A DNA stretch of 64,000 nucleotides, taken from Saccharicrinis sp963667815. GTDB lineage: Bacteria > Bacteroidota > Bacteroidia > Bacteroidales > Marinilabiliaceae. A program made the position numbers and the translations under genes. Shown here in pieces: positions 1 through 8,049 of the stretch. Under the pieces are notes generated by a model. The model was not told the DNA's origin and did not search any database. It saw only the letters and a list, made by a program, of their open reading frames with translations. Every line of letters starts with the position of its first letter. Positions within the stretch are counted from its first letter, which is position 1. Location: NCBI GenBank assembly GCA_963667815.1, contig OY764021.1; one strand, written 5' to 3'.

Positions 1-2
1 TG

Positions 3-2021
3 TATGATGATAATAAATTGCAAGTAGATTCCAGAATATACTCCATTATTGAAGATGATGAAAACAATTTATGGATGGCCAATTGGGATAATGTGGTAAA
101 GTTTAATAAAACAAACAAACAAATTACTTATTATAGCAAAGAGCTAATGGGTATGGATAATATTCAGCACATTAACCAGGACAACAATGGTAACCTATGG
201 ATATCAGCTGAATTTGGTGGAATTGCGGTTTTTAATCCTAAAACAGAAACAATTATTAAACGCCATTGTATGGTTGATAAATGGTCGAAACAAAATATTT
301 TTATGACCCTGCAACAAAATGACAGTATATTTTGGGCCGCAACATCAAATAGTCTTTACAAAATCAACAACATTAATAATTCCATAAAAATCATTTCTCC
401 CAAAGATGGATTACCTACTAATAACGTCTTAGGGTTAGTTTTTGATGGTAACAAACAGCTTTGGCTCACTACAACAAGAGGAATTGCATGTTTAAATACG
501 GCATCACAACACATTACATCTTATTACAAAATTGATGGTTTACAATCGGATGAATTTGTTGAAGGTGCACATTTTTACGACGCTAGAAACAAGGAATTAT
601 TGGTTGGAGGAATTAAGGGATTTAATGTATTTAAACCAGCAGAATTACATCCTGATAACTCAAAAGCCATACCTCAGGTTATTTCATTAAAAGTTTTAAA
701 TAAAATAATTACACCCGATGTAAAACACCGCAATAGAGCAATACTTGAAAAACCTATAGAATATGCTAATCATATTACTTTACATAGCAGCGATAAAGTA
801 TTCTCATTCAATATTGCCAGTATAAATTTTGTAAGGCCTCATAAAAATAAACTAGCATACCAGTTAATAGGCTTCGATGATGAAGAAATTATAATTGATG
901 CACCTAGACATGAAGTTACTTATACCAATTTATCGCCGGGTAAATATACGTTTACCGTAAGAGCTGCCAATGGTTATGGTTTATGGAATGGAAAAGCCAG
1001 GAAAATTGAAGTAACCATTACGCCTGCTTTCTATCAAACCTTTGGATTTAACTTAATGATTGGCATTATTTTAATTACCCTTTTGTTGCTTTTTTATTTC
1101 AGGAGAATGAATAATATAAAACGACAAAGGATTATTCTTGAAAAAGCAGTTGTAGACAGAACCAAGAAGCTATATGATGCCAATGCAGAACTTGAAGAGA
1201 AAAAGGAAGAGATTGAAGTTCAAAAGGAAATGCTTGTTGTTAAAAACACAGAGCTTGAAGATCATAAATATGGTTTGGAACAACTGATTGAAGAGAGAAC
1301 ATCTGAATTAAAGGAAGCTAAGGAGAAGGCTGAAAAAGCCAACAGTTTAAAATCGGCCTTTTTACAAAACATGAGTCACGAAATAAGAACGCCGATGAAT
1401 GCCATTATTGGCTTTTCGGATTTATTAAATGACAAAAGTTTAACTGAAGAAGAAAGAAAGGATTTTACCAATGTGATAAAAAGTAATGGACAAGCATTAT
1501 TACATCTGATTAATGATATACTTGATATTTCGCGAATACAAGCAGGATCTATTGAAATTATTAAGGAACGATTTAGTTTTTCTACTTTATTCAACGACGT
1601 TATTTCAGCTACATTATTAAATGTTGATCAAGAAAAACAAGAAACCATAGAATTTATTTATCCGAAACACATTGAAGACTTTGAAATTTATTCTGATTAT
1701 TTCAGATGTAAACAAATTATTTCAAACCTACTGATCAATGCTTTTAAATATACCAATGAAGGTTTTGTAAATTTTGATATTATAAGATACAATGGCTCTG
1801 TAATATTTAAAGTGAAGGACTCTGGTATTGGGATTAAAAAGGATGATTTAAACCGTATTTTTGACCGCTTTGAAAAAATTACTTACAATAATAAATCTCA
1901 GGAACGTGGCGTTGGTTTAGGCTTAGCCATCTCTAAACAACTTGCTGAATTATTGGGTGGAAATATTAACGTAAAATCAAAGTTTGGTAAAGGTTCGGAG
2001 TTTGAATTTATTATTAATTGA
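3..2021 (+). CDS. Propeller-type membrane sensor histidine kinase (5' end outside window)
   Basis: The reading frame is open to the left edge, so the N-terminus is missing and any start codon inside the window is internal. Visible order, counted from the first codon here: beta-propeller repeats with NLW motifs (about 1-230), a Y_Y_Y-type periplasmic domain (about 280-340), one membrane helix (about 347-367), a long coiled coil (about 378-450), a HisKA domain with the H-box SHEIRTP (phosphorylated His about 459), and an ATPase domain with N box (NLLINAFKYT), DSGIGI and GLGLAIS. It resembles the sensor half of Bacteroidota hybrid two-component systems that sense oligosaccharides in the periplasm. 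It stops right after the ATPase domain, so it has no receiver and no AraC-type DNA-binding domain, and a separate partner regulator is needed. None is visible in the window. Confidence 0.9.
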   Translation, partial: YDDNKLQVDSRIYSIIEDDENNLWMANWDNVVKFNKTNKQITYYSKELMGMDNIQHINQDNNGNLWISAEFGGIAVFNPKTETIIKRHCMVDKWSKQNIFMTLQQNDSIFWAATSNSLYKINNINNSIKIISPKDGLPTNNVLGLVFDGNKQLWLTTTRGIACLNTASQHITSYYKIDGLQSDEFVEGAHFYDARNKELLVGGIKGFNVFKPAELHPDNSKAIPQVISLKVLNKIITPDVKHRNRAILEKPIEYANHITLHSSDKVFSFNIASINFVRPHKNKLAYQLIGFDDEEIIIDAPRHEVTYTNLSPGKYTFTVRAANGYGLWNGKARKIEVTITPAFYQTFGFNLMIGIILITLLLLFYFRRMNNIKRQRIILEKAVVDRTKKLYDANAELEEKKEEIEVQKEMLVVKNTELEDHKYGLEQLIEERTSELKEAKEKAEKANSLKSAFLQNMSHEIRTPMNAIIGFSDLLNDKSLTEEERKDFTNVIKSNGQALLHLINDILDISRIQAGSIEIIKERFSFSTLFNDVISATLLNVDQEKQETIEFIYPKHIEDFEIYSDYFRCKQIISNLLINAFKYTNEGFVNFDIIRYNGSVIFKVKDSGIGIKKDDLNRIFDRFEKITYNNKSQERGVGLGLAISKQLAELLGGNINVKSKFGKGSEFEFIIN

Positions 2022-2101
2022 TTACCTGATTTGAAGTGAGAAGGTTGGTTTAATTATATCGTTACATTGTTAAATCGAGCTGTTATCTGTTGATAATAAT
2101 T

Positions 2102-2575
2102 CTATTTTTTAGATTTTAAAAATTTCAAGATACGCTCATAATTCTCGATACCTTTAGGAATAAACATTACATCCTTTCTATTGGTTAGTGCAGTTCTATC
2201 ATTCAATAAGAATACTTTTTTATAAGCTCCTTTTTTGTATATCACTACACCATCCTTTCGTTCTGTTATTTTTTTTATATCTGAATACTTTATCATTACT
2301 TCACTAAGGCCTTTACCAAACCTTTTTATTTCAATGTCAAATATTTCTATTGTTGTATTAGTAAAAATATTGCGCATAAAAAATGAGGTAATAATCATAA
2401 TTAGAACAATCATTATCAAAGCAATATAGTATTCTTCTACTTGCCATTCTTTCACAAAATAAGGTGCAATTAAAAATGGAAGAATCATCAATAAACATAT
2501 TATAAAAACCCGTTTTTGTTGAAGTGATTTGAACTCTATTATCCCCTCCTCCGTAAACCTAATTACATATTTCAT
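2102..2575 (-). CDS. Small membrane protein with PH-like C-terminal domain, function unknown
   Basis: A 157-residue protein with two adjacent membrane helices (about 22-40 and 48-66), followed by a charged beta-rich domain of about 85 residues (IEIKRFGKGLSEVMIKYSDIKKITERKDGVVIY) that looks like bacterial PH-domain membrane proteins. No catalytic motif is visible. The next gene upstream in transcription (ending at 2627) has the same two-helix plus PH-like layout, so the two may be related. I do not recognise a specific family. Confidence 0.6.
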   Translation of the reverse strand: MKYVIRFTEEGIIEFKSLQQKRVFIICLLMILPFLIAPYFVKEWQVEEYYIALIMIVLIMIITSFFMRNIFTNTTIEIFDIEIKRFGKGLSEVMIKYSDIKKITERKDGVVIYKKGAYKKVFLLNDRTALTNRKDVMFIPKGIENYERILKFLKSKK

Positions 2576-2626
2576 TTATGAATATTTTATCTTGATAAAT
2601 ACTAAGCCATGCCATTTTCCAATATG

Positions 2627-3379
2627 TTATTTATATTTCTTAAGGAATGATAAGATGACAGATTCTATTAATTCTTTTGAGTCAACTCTAATTCCTGCTC
2701 TTTTTAAATGATTCCTTAAATTAATAGAATCGGTAAGAACATAATTATCAACCGATATTCTAATATTCTTATAAGTATTCAAAACAATATACAAATAGAA
2801 GGTTGTAATACTATTATCCTCATTATCAATCTGAATATAATTATGAATTGATTTAATATCTTTCCACTTAATTAATAATTCTTTATTTACCTGAATACCT
2901 TTAGAATCTATTCTATATTTTTTAAACGGTATAAAGTATCGAATAACTGGATAAATTAATATAACTAACCAAAACAAATAATTAAATGGATCTTTTATGT
3001 TTTCTACAAATTTTTCATCTCCAGATAGAACATAAAACATTGTAAAAATATATCCTGAAATACAAGTAATACTTATTTTATCATATCTTGATTTCCTAAA
3101 TTCAATATCTCGAGTGTGAGGTTCCAATTCAAATAAATTAAACTTCATTTGAGATTTTGAAGATTCAGTAAATTTATTGTCAGTCCTTTTCCATTTCTTT
3201 GGGTTATATTCTAGTCTTTCTTTATGTTTTTGGATATTCTCTGTATCTTCTTCAAATTTGTCACATTTATACTGAAAATCTGGTTTTTTGAGAGTTAGAC
3301 CGCAAATTATTCCAATCTTATTATCAAATTTACATTTCGTACAATTCTTACAGAATTGGATTCTTTGATTCATTTCCAT
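2627..3379 (-). CDS. Membrane protein with N-terminal cysteine cluster and PH-like domain, function unknown
   Basis: A 250-residue protein. Residues about 10-45 hold a four-to-five cysteine pattern (CKNCTKC, then IICGLT, then KCDKFEED). I recognise this as a recurrent N-terminal motif of small Bacteroidota membrane proteins, and it may bind a metal. A polar linker follows, then two membrane helices (about 105-150) and a beta-rich C-terminus with KWKDIKSI typical of bacterial PH-like folds. The start lies 17 nt from a 31-bp repeat that occurs again at 4284-4314. Function unknown. Confidence 0.6.
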   Translation of the reverse strand: MEMNQRIQFCKNCTKCKFDNKIGIICGLTLKKPDFQYKCDKFEEDTENIQKHKERLEYNPKKWKRTDNKFTESSKSQMKFNLFELEPHTRDIEFRKSRYDKISITCISGYIFTMFYVLSGDEKFVENIKDPFNYLFWLVILIYPVIRYFIPFKKYRIDSKGIQVNKELLIKWKDIKSIHNYIQIDNEDNSITTFYLYIVLNTYKNIRISVDNYVLTDSINLRNHLKRAGIRVDSKELIESVILSFLKKYK

Positions 3380-3396
3380 ATTAGTAAAGTTGGAAT

Positions 3397-3427
3397 CTTG
3401 TATTTATTTTTATCTTTTCATTTTAAA
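3397..3427. repeat. 31-bp direct repeat, copy 1
   Basis: The string beginning CTTGTATTTATTTTTATC and ending TTTCATTTTAAA is identical here and at 4284-4314. The two copies frame the lipoprotein gene at 3487-4146. AT-rich composition raises the chance of coincidence, but 31 identical bases is long. Confidence 0.7.
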
Positions 3428-3492
3428 AGTCAAAGCTAAGTCCCCCCTTAAATCGAGTCGGATTACTTACGCTTTTATAGCCATTGTTAACT
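3428..3492. other. Intergenic imperfect palindrome overlapping a stop codon
   Basis: Read on the minus strand, the stop codon of the 3487-4146 gene lies inside GTTAAC. It is followed by AAAGCGTAAGT and, about 23 nt later, by its near-complement ACTTAGCTTT, with one bulged G. A recombination-site-like hairpin starting at or near a stop codon is typical of integron cassettes. The outer arms do not pair clearly, so this is only suggestive. Confidence 0.3.
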
Positions 3493-4146
3493 ATTATTTT
3501 TTCTGACCTCAATAAAGGGACTGATCCTTATTTCTTTTTCTGGAAAATTACGTTTAACATATTCCCTAAGTAAATCTTTAATAAACCTGTCAACCTTTAT
3601 TATTTTTTCAACAAATCCATCTTGACAATCCATTGATTTCGTTTTTACAATAAAATATATTTTAGGTATATATACATTATCCATCTTTTTGTCCATTAAT
3701 ATTTCAACAGGTGTTTTATTATAACGTTCTGCAACTTTCTCGACTATTAAATCGAATTCATTTAAACCATAAACTAATTTTGGGTCAAAAAGATAGCAAC
3801 TATCTCTTCTATTGATTTCCAAGTAAACAACTCCTAAGTAATGACTTTCAACACTATAATCTTCAATAAATGGTCCAGCAAAATAATGATATATTATATC
3901 ATTCACTTCAACAAATATTTTTCTAAAAAGGAAGTCTTCTCCACTCTTTAAACGATCTCCAATCATTGATTTTACAAGTTCAATTTTTGTAGTATCATAA
4001 ATTGCATACTCAAGCAAAGTCCCATAATTCATTTCCTCACTCATCTCTTGCTCGCTAAATGGAAACTTCTCTTTGTGATTAATTTGACAAGAATTTAAAC
4101 AAAGAAAAACAGATACAAAGATTATTAAGGATGAATATGACTTCAT
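3487..4146 (-). CDS. Putative lipoprotein, function unknown
   Basis: Start placed at the Met at 4146 rather than the upstream Met at 4200, because MKSYSSLIIFVSVFLCLNSC then forms a standard lipoprotein signal with Cys in the LNSC lipobox. The mature part (about 200 residues) has no motif I recognise. It is rich in charged residues and predicted to be soluble. It is framed by a 31-bp direct repeat, and its stop codon sits in a GTTAAC motif. It may be an acquired gene unrelated to its neighbours. Confidence 0.6.
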   Translation of the reverse strand: MKSYSSLIIFVSVFLCLNSCQINHKEKFPFSEQEMSEEMNYGTLLEYAIYDTTKIELVKSMIGDRLKSGEDFLFRKIFVEVNDIIYHYFAGPFIEDYSVESHYLGVVYLEINRRDSCYLFDPKLVYGLNEFDLIVEKVAERYNKTPVEILMDKKMDNVYIPKIYFIVKTKSMDCQDGFVEKIIKVDRFIKDLLREYVKRNFPEKEIRISPFIEVRKNNS

Positions 4147-4283
4147 TGGTGTAATTGAAATTATCAATATTATCATTTCATCTATTATTTTCATTTTCAT
4201 AAATTTTATGAGCTAATATTGTAGCAATGAAGCATCCATAAATATTAACCAATATTCAGGTTCTAACTAAACAAAACCTAAAC

Positions 4284-4314
4284 CTTGTATTTATTTTTAT
4301 CTTTTCATTTTAAA
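4284..4314. repeat. 31-bp direct repeat, copy 2
   Basis: Identical to 3397-3427. It lies 10 nt beyond the stop codon of the 4325-4735 lipoprotein gene and upstream of the 3487-4146 gene. The distance between the copies (887 bp) is one gene plus its flanks. Confidence 0.7.
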
Positions 4315-4324
4315 GCCTTAGTAA

Positions 4325-4735
4325 TTATTCTGCATCTTTAATATCCTCTGGATTAACAGTAAAAGTCGTTTTGATCTCGCTATAATAACTACCCACCATT
4401 ATTAGACTCCAATCTTCGTCACCGATGCAATTCCAGTTATTATCATCTCTTATATTTTTCGTTAACACTTTATTCCCATCATCAATAATAATCTCAGTGT
4501 CTTTATTTGAAAATATAGATGGTGTCGCACAACTCATTTCTTTAACCGAACCTCCCCAACTATCTTGAATTATTGTTTCTTGGAATGAATGACAAATAAT
4601 TGTAGTGTCTTCAAATAATTGCACCACAATTTCAAAATCTGTGTTATTGGTTATGCTCGTAATATATTTACTATCGGAATCACCGCAACTTGATAGAATT
4701 GCACTTATAATCAATAAGCTATATAAACATTTCAT
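4325..4735 (-). CDS. Small putative lipoprotein, function unknown
   Basis: The start at 4735 gives MKCLYSLLIISAILSSCGDSDSK, a clean lipoprotein signal with Cys in LSSC. An upstream Met at 4771 would add a basic, AT-coded extension and is less likely. The mature domain of about 120 residues is acidic, with several Cys residues and no recognised family. Neighbours are also small unknown genes on the same strand, with long non-coding gaps and no sign of a tight operon. Confidence 0.6.
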   Translation of the reverse strand: MKCLYSLLIISAILSSCGDSDSKYITSITNNTDFEIVVQLFEDTTIICHSFQETIIQDSWGGSVKEMSCATPSIFSNKDTEIIIDDGNKVLTKNIRDDNNWNCIGDEDWSLIMVGSYYSEIKTTFTVNPEDIKDAE

Positions 4736-4832
4736 ATTGTTTATTTTTATATTCTTGTTTTTAATAATCATTGCTAATTCTCAAATATGAATAAAATTTT
4801 CAATTTTGCACGATTCTTTGCTTACCCATAAT

Positions 4833-4955
4833 GTTTAAGGTATGTTCCGGGCGACCTTAGATATTGCATTCCTTTCTACCGTTACAAACCTTTGTAAGAA
4901 TTGTGAACCTTTCAAGTTGCGCATCTCTGCCGCCTAAAATATACCATATGTTAAC
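4833..4955. repeat. Long imperfect palindrome resembling an integron attC site
   Basis: The outer arms are GTTTAAGGTATGTTCCGGGC (4833-4852, continuing to GAC at 4855) and GCCGCCTAAAATATACC...GTTAAC (4929-4955). When folded, the inner 17 positions differ only by transitions that allow G-T pairs. The centre contains the short hairpin TTACAAA-CC-TTTGTAA (4882-4897). It lies 25 nt past the stop of the esterase gene. Length and position fit an attC-like recombination site, although the ends do not match the classical GTTRRRY/RYYYAAC cores. A mobile miniature element is the alternative. Confidence 0.4.
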
Positions 4956-4980
4956 GATAGTTGTTTTTATTCCATTCACT

Positions 4981-6213
4981 TTAATGATAATGAATCAATT
5001 TTTCATTTTTTAAATAGAAAAGTCCATCAACAACTTCATAGATTTTCATTTTTCTTGTCGAGGCTCCAAACATGTTCGCCTGAGTTAATCCTTTTTCTTC
5101 AATTAACTTCTGCACTTCTTCATTTCTAAGTGATACAAAAGCATAGTCTCTGTCTGTTATTCTTGCAATATATTTTTCAATACTGTTCTTTTTTGTGGTA
5201 ATTTTTCGTTTCATTAATCCCAATGCTCCATCAGCTCCAGCTTTTCCTTGAAAAGGCACAAATGCAATCGCATAATATTGACTCCCTAATGTGTTTTTCA
5301 GATAAGTCCCCATTACTTTTTCATTAATCTTGGGATTATTATAGTATTTTATACTGGTCAAATCATTTGAAATATGATATGTCGCTGCCCAGAGAATTAA
5401 TTTTGAATTATGTTTTTGTTGATAAAACAGTACATTTTGAGCCATCTGAAAATCCCTGCTGCTACTCTGGTAATTAGTTCGGTAAATTGCCTGAAGATTG
5501 TTTATTATCTGCCCCCAGAAGGCATAATAGTCTTTATTTAGCTTCGTATTCTTTATTAGATTCCTGATGCCTTTAAATTTATCATACAAGATCAAAGTAT
5601 CAACAACATCCACCTTTTTAAAAGAATACGCATTTACTACCACATGATGAACTGTATTATAAAATGTTGAATCCAATATTAAGTTTGAATTTGAAATTAA
5701 CTTTTTAGCAAATGCTGTAAAATCACCTTCAATGTCACCAATTCCCTTGTCCCGAAAACAATTTGAATCAAAGCCCACGCAAGTTAAAGGTCTATTTGTT
5801 TTCTGAGTCTCAATAATATAATTAAATAATTCATCCATTTCATTTATGTTCCAAACCCCTGATATGTTATTAAAGAATTCTTTGGCCGTCAAAGTCCCTT
5901 GTCGCAGCATATCATTCAAAACAGACATTTCATACATCGGCGATTCAAAAGCAAGTGTATCGAAACCACATTGTTCATGAAGATACTTAACCATTTTCGT
6001 TTTAGCTACAATAGTATTACCACTCATATGGGAAGGCTCTCCCAATGCAACAACTTTAACGTTTTTCATCTCAGTTTTGAAAAAGTCTAATTTCTCAAAA
6101 GTTGCATGAACATAGTCCGAATCGACAATAGGTACTGCAATTGATTGCGAATTTGCAAATTGAATTCCATCAGTTAACAGGACTAGTAATAATAGCGTCT
6201 TTATCCTTTTCAT
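4981..6213 (-). CDS. Erythromycin-esterase-family secreted protein
   Basis: A 410-residue protein with an N-terminal signal peptide (MKRIKTLLLLVLL...NSQ). The family motif GEPSHMSGN near residue 58 matches the GExxHG-like active-site strand of erythromycin esterase/EreA-like proteins. LHEQCGFDTLAFESP, about 30 residues later, carries the second conserved Glu. CVGFDSN and LWAATYHISND match later family blocks. Known members include macrolide esterases, but most environmental relatives have unknown substrates, so antibiotic resistance should not be assumed. The gene stands alone, followed by an attC-like palindrome. Confidence 0.8.
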   Translation of the reverse strand: MKRIKTLLLLVLLTDGIQFANSQSIAVPIVDSDYVHATFEKLDFFKTEMKNVKVVALGEPSHMSGNTIVAKTKMVKYLHEQCGFDTLAFESPMYEMSVLNDMLRQGTLTAKEFFNNISGVWNINEMDELFNYIIETQKTNRPLTCVGFDSNCFRDKGIGDIEGDFTAFAKKLISNSNLILDSTFYNTVHHVVVNAYSFKKVDVVDTLILYDKFKGIRNLIKNTKLNKDYYAFWGQIINNLQAIYRTNYQSSSRDFQMAQNVLFYQQKHNSKLILWAATYHISNDLTSIKYYNNPKINEKVMGTYLKNTLGSQYYAIAFVPFQGKAGADGALGLMKRKITTKKNSIEKYIARITDRDYAFVSLRNEEVQKLIEEKGLTQANMFGASTRKMKIYEVVDGLFYLKNEKLIHYH

Positions 6214-6598
6214 TTAGAACATTGTATTTTTATTTATAATTACCGCCAACTTATCCCTAAACACCCCCTAATTCAATAACCGTTATTAATGCTATTTATA
6301 TAACTATAATGGCATTGTATCTATCATTACCTTGTTAAAAGTTTGCGTTATTGGAAATAACTAACAAATTTACTGCGTTATTTGAAAAAGTTACGATAAT
6401 CGGGTAAAATATTATTTAAAATAGACGAAGCAGGAGTTAGGATCAATAAATGGCTGTTTGGAAATGGTAAACAAGTTAATTATAGACATAAGGTTTCAAT
6501 ATAAAATTGCAGAGATAAACATTTAGAATAGCCTATATTACAGCCCAATCACGGAATAGCGGAAGACATAAAACTCCTAAAAAATAACATATATCACT
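6214..6598. other. Gene-free AT-rich stretch
   Basis: About 385 bases upstream of the esterase gene. I see no supported gene. A short direct repeat of the type GCGTTATTNGAAA occurs near 6344 and 6374. The promoter of the esterase gene must lie here, but I cannot pick it out. Confidence 0.5.
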
Positions 6599-6854
6599 GA
6601 TTTATACACCTCCCCACAACTTTGCGAGAACATTTCCTAAACTCTGGAAAACGCCCTGCAGTTTCGCGACAAGCTTTCCAGAGTCTGGAAAACGTCTCGC
6701 GGCTACGCGGCAAACTTTCCAGAGTGTGGAAAATGTGTCGCGGCTACGCGGCAAGCTTTCCAGAGCGTGGAAAGGTCGCCGCATTTGAGCGAGAAGGTTT
6801 CCAGAAAATTTGTTATGGCCGTGCAAGTTTGCGACAGGGTTTCCAGAAAATCTA
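6599..6854. repeat. 256-bp GC-rich repeat, copy A, with about 41-nt internal units
   Basis: Nearly identical to 9993-10248 (nine differences counted by eye over 256 aligned bases). Inside are about five tandem units of 41-42 nt, each beginning TTTCCAGA. The better units contain a palindrome TTTCCAGA-GT-CTGGAAA and then a second CGCG-containing hairpin (CGCGGCTACGCG). The GC content stands out from the flanking DNA. The stop codon of the PI-PLC gene lies exactly at its right edge, so on the transcript it forms the 3' untranslated end. Open frames crossing it on both strands result from the GC-rich units and are not genes. Confidence 0.9.
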
Positions 6855-7925
6855 AAACAATGGATTTTTTCGTTCTTTTGATGAATCCGGGAAGCTAATA
6901 TGGTAATCATTACCTAACTTTTCATCCGGCAGATAATAATCTGTGGTGATTACCTGTGCCCCACTTTCTTTGGCCGCTTTAAATCTGGTGTAAACATTAT
7001 TGCGGGCTTCTTTGGTATCAGCATCGGCTCTTGTTCGCACCATATAACCATGTTTTACAAGTACCTGAATAGAATCTTTATAAGCTATTGGATCGTTAAT
7101 TATAAAAAAGGAACTATATGGCTGATTGGGTTCCGACTTTACAAACATTGCCCTGCCTGCTAACGATTCATGATCTTTTAAATAGGTATTTCGCTTTGCT
7201 CCACCCTCATCCAGTACAAATAAAAACTTACCCCTGACACGATCTAATTTAGGCCAACCTTGATTTAACACGGCATCATTTAGGGTTGAATAGTCTCCCC
7301 TGACATCATCTGGTGTTATCAATTTATCTGCAGTTAAATAGTCAAACAATTCTTTATCCAATAAGTTAAAAGCAGTATCGTTAAAAGCCAATAAAGGAGT
7401 AAGTCCTTCTGCCGGAAAATTACTCGCTTTTGCATTTACTGTAATTACAACAGGAGTGTGATCTGGATGTAAATCGGACCATAACTTAAGTTCTAACAAC
7501 GCGCTTTTAAAAGTATAATTCCAGGTTCTGAAATCCAGATCAGGAATATGCATCACTTTAAATCCCGGAGCACTCATTTCATTTAGTGTATCGTAAGACA
7601 ATGGATCTATTTGATTTGCATTTAACTGTTTATTAGCCCAAGGTTGTTGAAATCTTCCTCCTTCAGGATCGTAAATTACATCCACCTCCACGTTTCTAAG
7701 TCCCAGTTCCAACTGTTGTGTTAAAGAAACATGGCTATAATCCAGCGTCTTTGCAAAAGCCGAATCTTTTTCTGCAATCAATTTCATTACTTCGGGTTGA
7801 ATTGTTCTTTTGTAACTATTATGACTCCCGATGACCTGAATTTGATTTAATTTAACCACTTCCTTTTGATTACAACTTGTACAAATAAGGGCTATTATAA
7901 ATAGAGTGTATATAATGCGTTTCAT
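6852..7925 (-). CDS. PI-PLC-C1-type (calcium-dependent phosphoinositide phospholipase C-like) lipoprotein
   Basis: A 357-residue lipoprotein (signal MKRIIYTLFIIALICTSC, Cys 18). The PI-PLC fold is indicated by IGSHNSYKR, whose His (about 35) is the first catalytic histidine. It is followed by LELGLRNVEVDVIYDPEGG, which supplies metal-binding Glu/Asp, and MHIPDLDF with a second His. The pattern fits the calcium-dependent PI-PLC family found in Bacteroidota and other bacteria. The likely role is hydrolysis of phosphoinositide or related headgroups at the cell surface. It follows the phosphatase-like gene at 8050 on the same strand, with a 124-nt spacer full of short GACTG repeats. The C-terminus ends at the edge of repeat copy A. 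Confidence 0.8.
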   Translation of the reverse strand: MKRIIYTLFIIALICTSCNQKEVVKLNQIQVIGSHNSYKRTIQPEVMKLIAEKDSAFAKTLDYSHVSLTQQLELGLRNVEVDVIYDPEGGRFQQPWANKQLNANQIDPLSYDTLNEMSAPGFKVMHIPDLDFRTWNYTFKSALLELKLWSDLHPDHTPVVITVNAKASNFPAEGLTPLLAFNDTAFNLLDKELFDYLTADKLITPDDVRGDYSTLNDAVLNQGWPKLDRVRGKFLFVLDEGGAKRNTYLKDHESLAGRAMFVKSEPNQPYSSFFIINDPIAYKDSIQVLVKHGYMVRTRADADTKEARNNVYTRFKAAKESGAQVITTDYYLPDEKLGNDYHISFPDSSKERKNPLF

Positions 7926-7964
7926 GTGTTTAGATAATAGACTTTAGACTATAAACTGATGCCA

Positions 7965-8036
7965 GCCAATTGCTGCCTGAAGACTGTAGACTGAAGGCTG
8001 CTGGCTGAAGACTGCTGACTGGAGACTGACGACTGA
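7965..8036. repeat. Degenerate short tandem repeat (about 7-nt unit, GACTGAA-like)
   Basis: The spacer between the phosphatase-like and PI-PLC genes consists of repeated variants of AGACTGA/GGCTGCT. A related stretch lies at 54482-54520. It is low-complexity, non-coding and of unknown role. Confidence 0.7.
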
Positions 8037-8049
8037 TATTACTAATCGA

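Noticed and set aside
4981..6213. Calling the esterase-like gene a macrolide resistance gene
   Set aside because: Only family-level motifs are visible; most environmental relatives have unknown substrates.
6599..6854. CRISPR array
   Set aside because: Units are contiguous degenerate repeats with no unique spacers, and no cas gene is present.
6602..6910. Open frames on both strands across the GC-rich repeat (also 9991-10220)
   Set aside because: They arise from GC-rich 41-nt units with few stops, have low-complexity translations, and overlap each other and the PI-PLC gene end.
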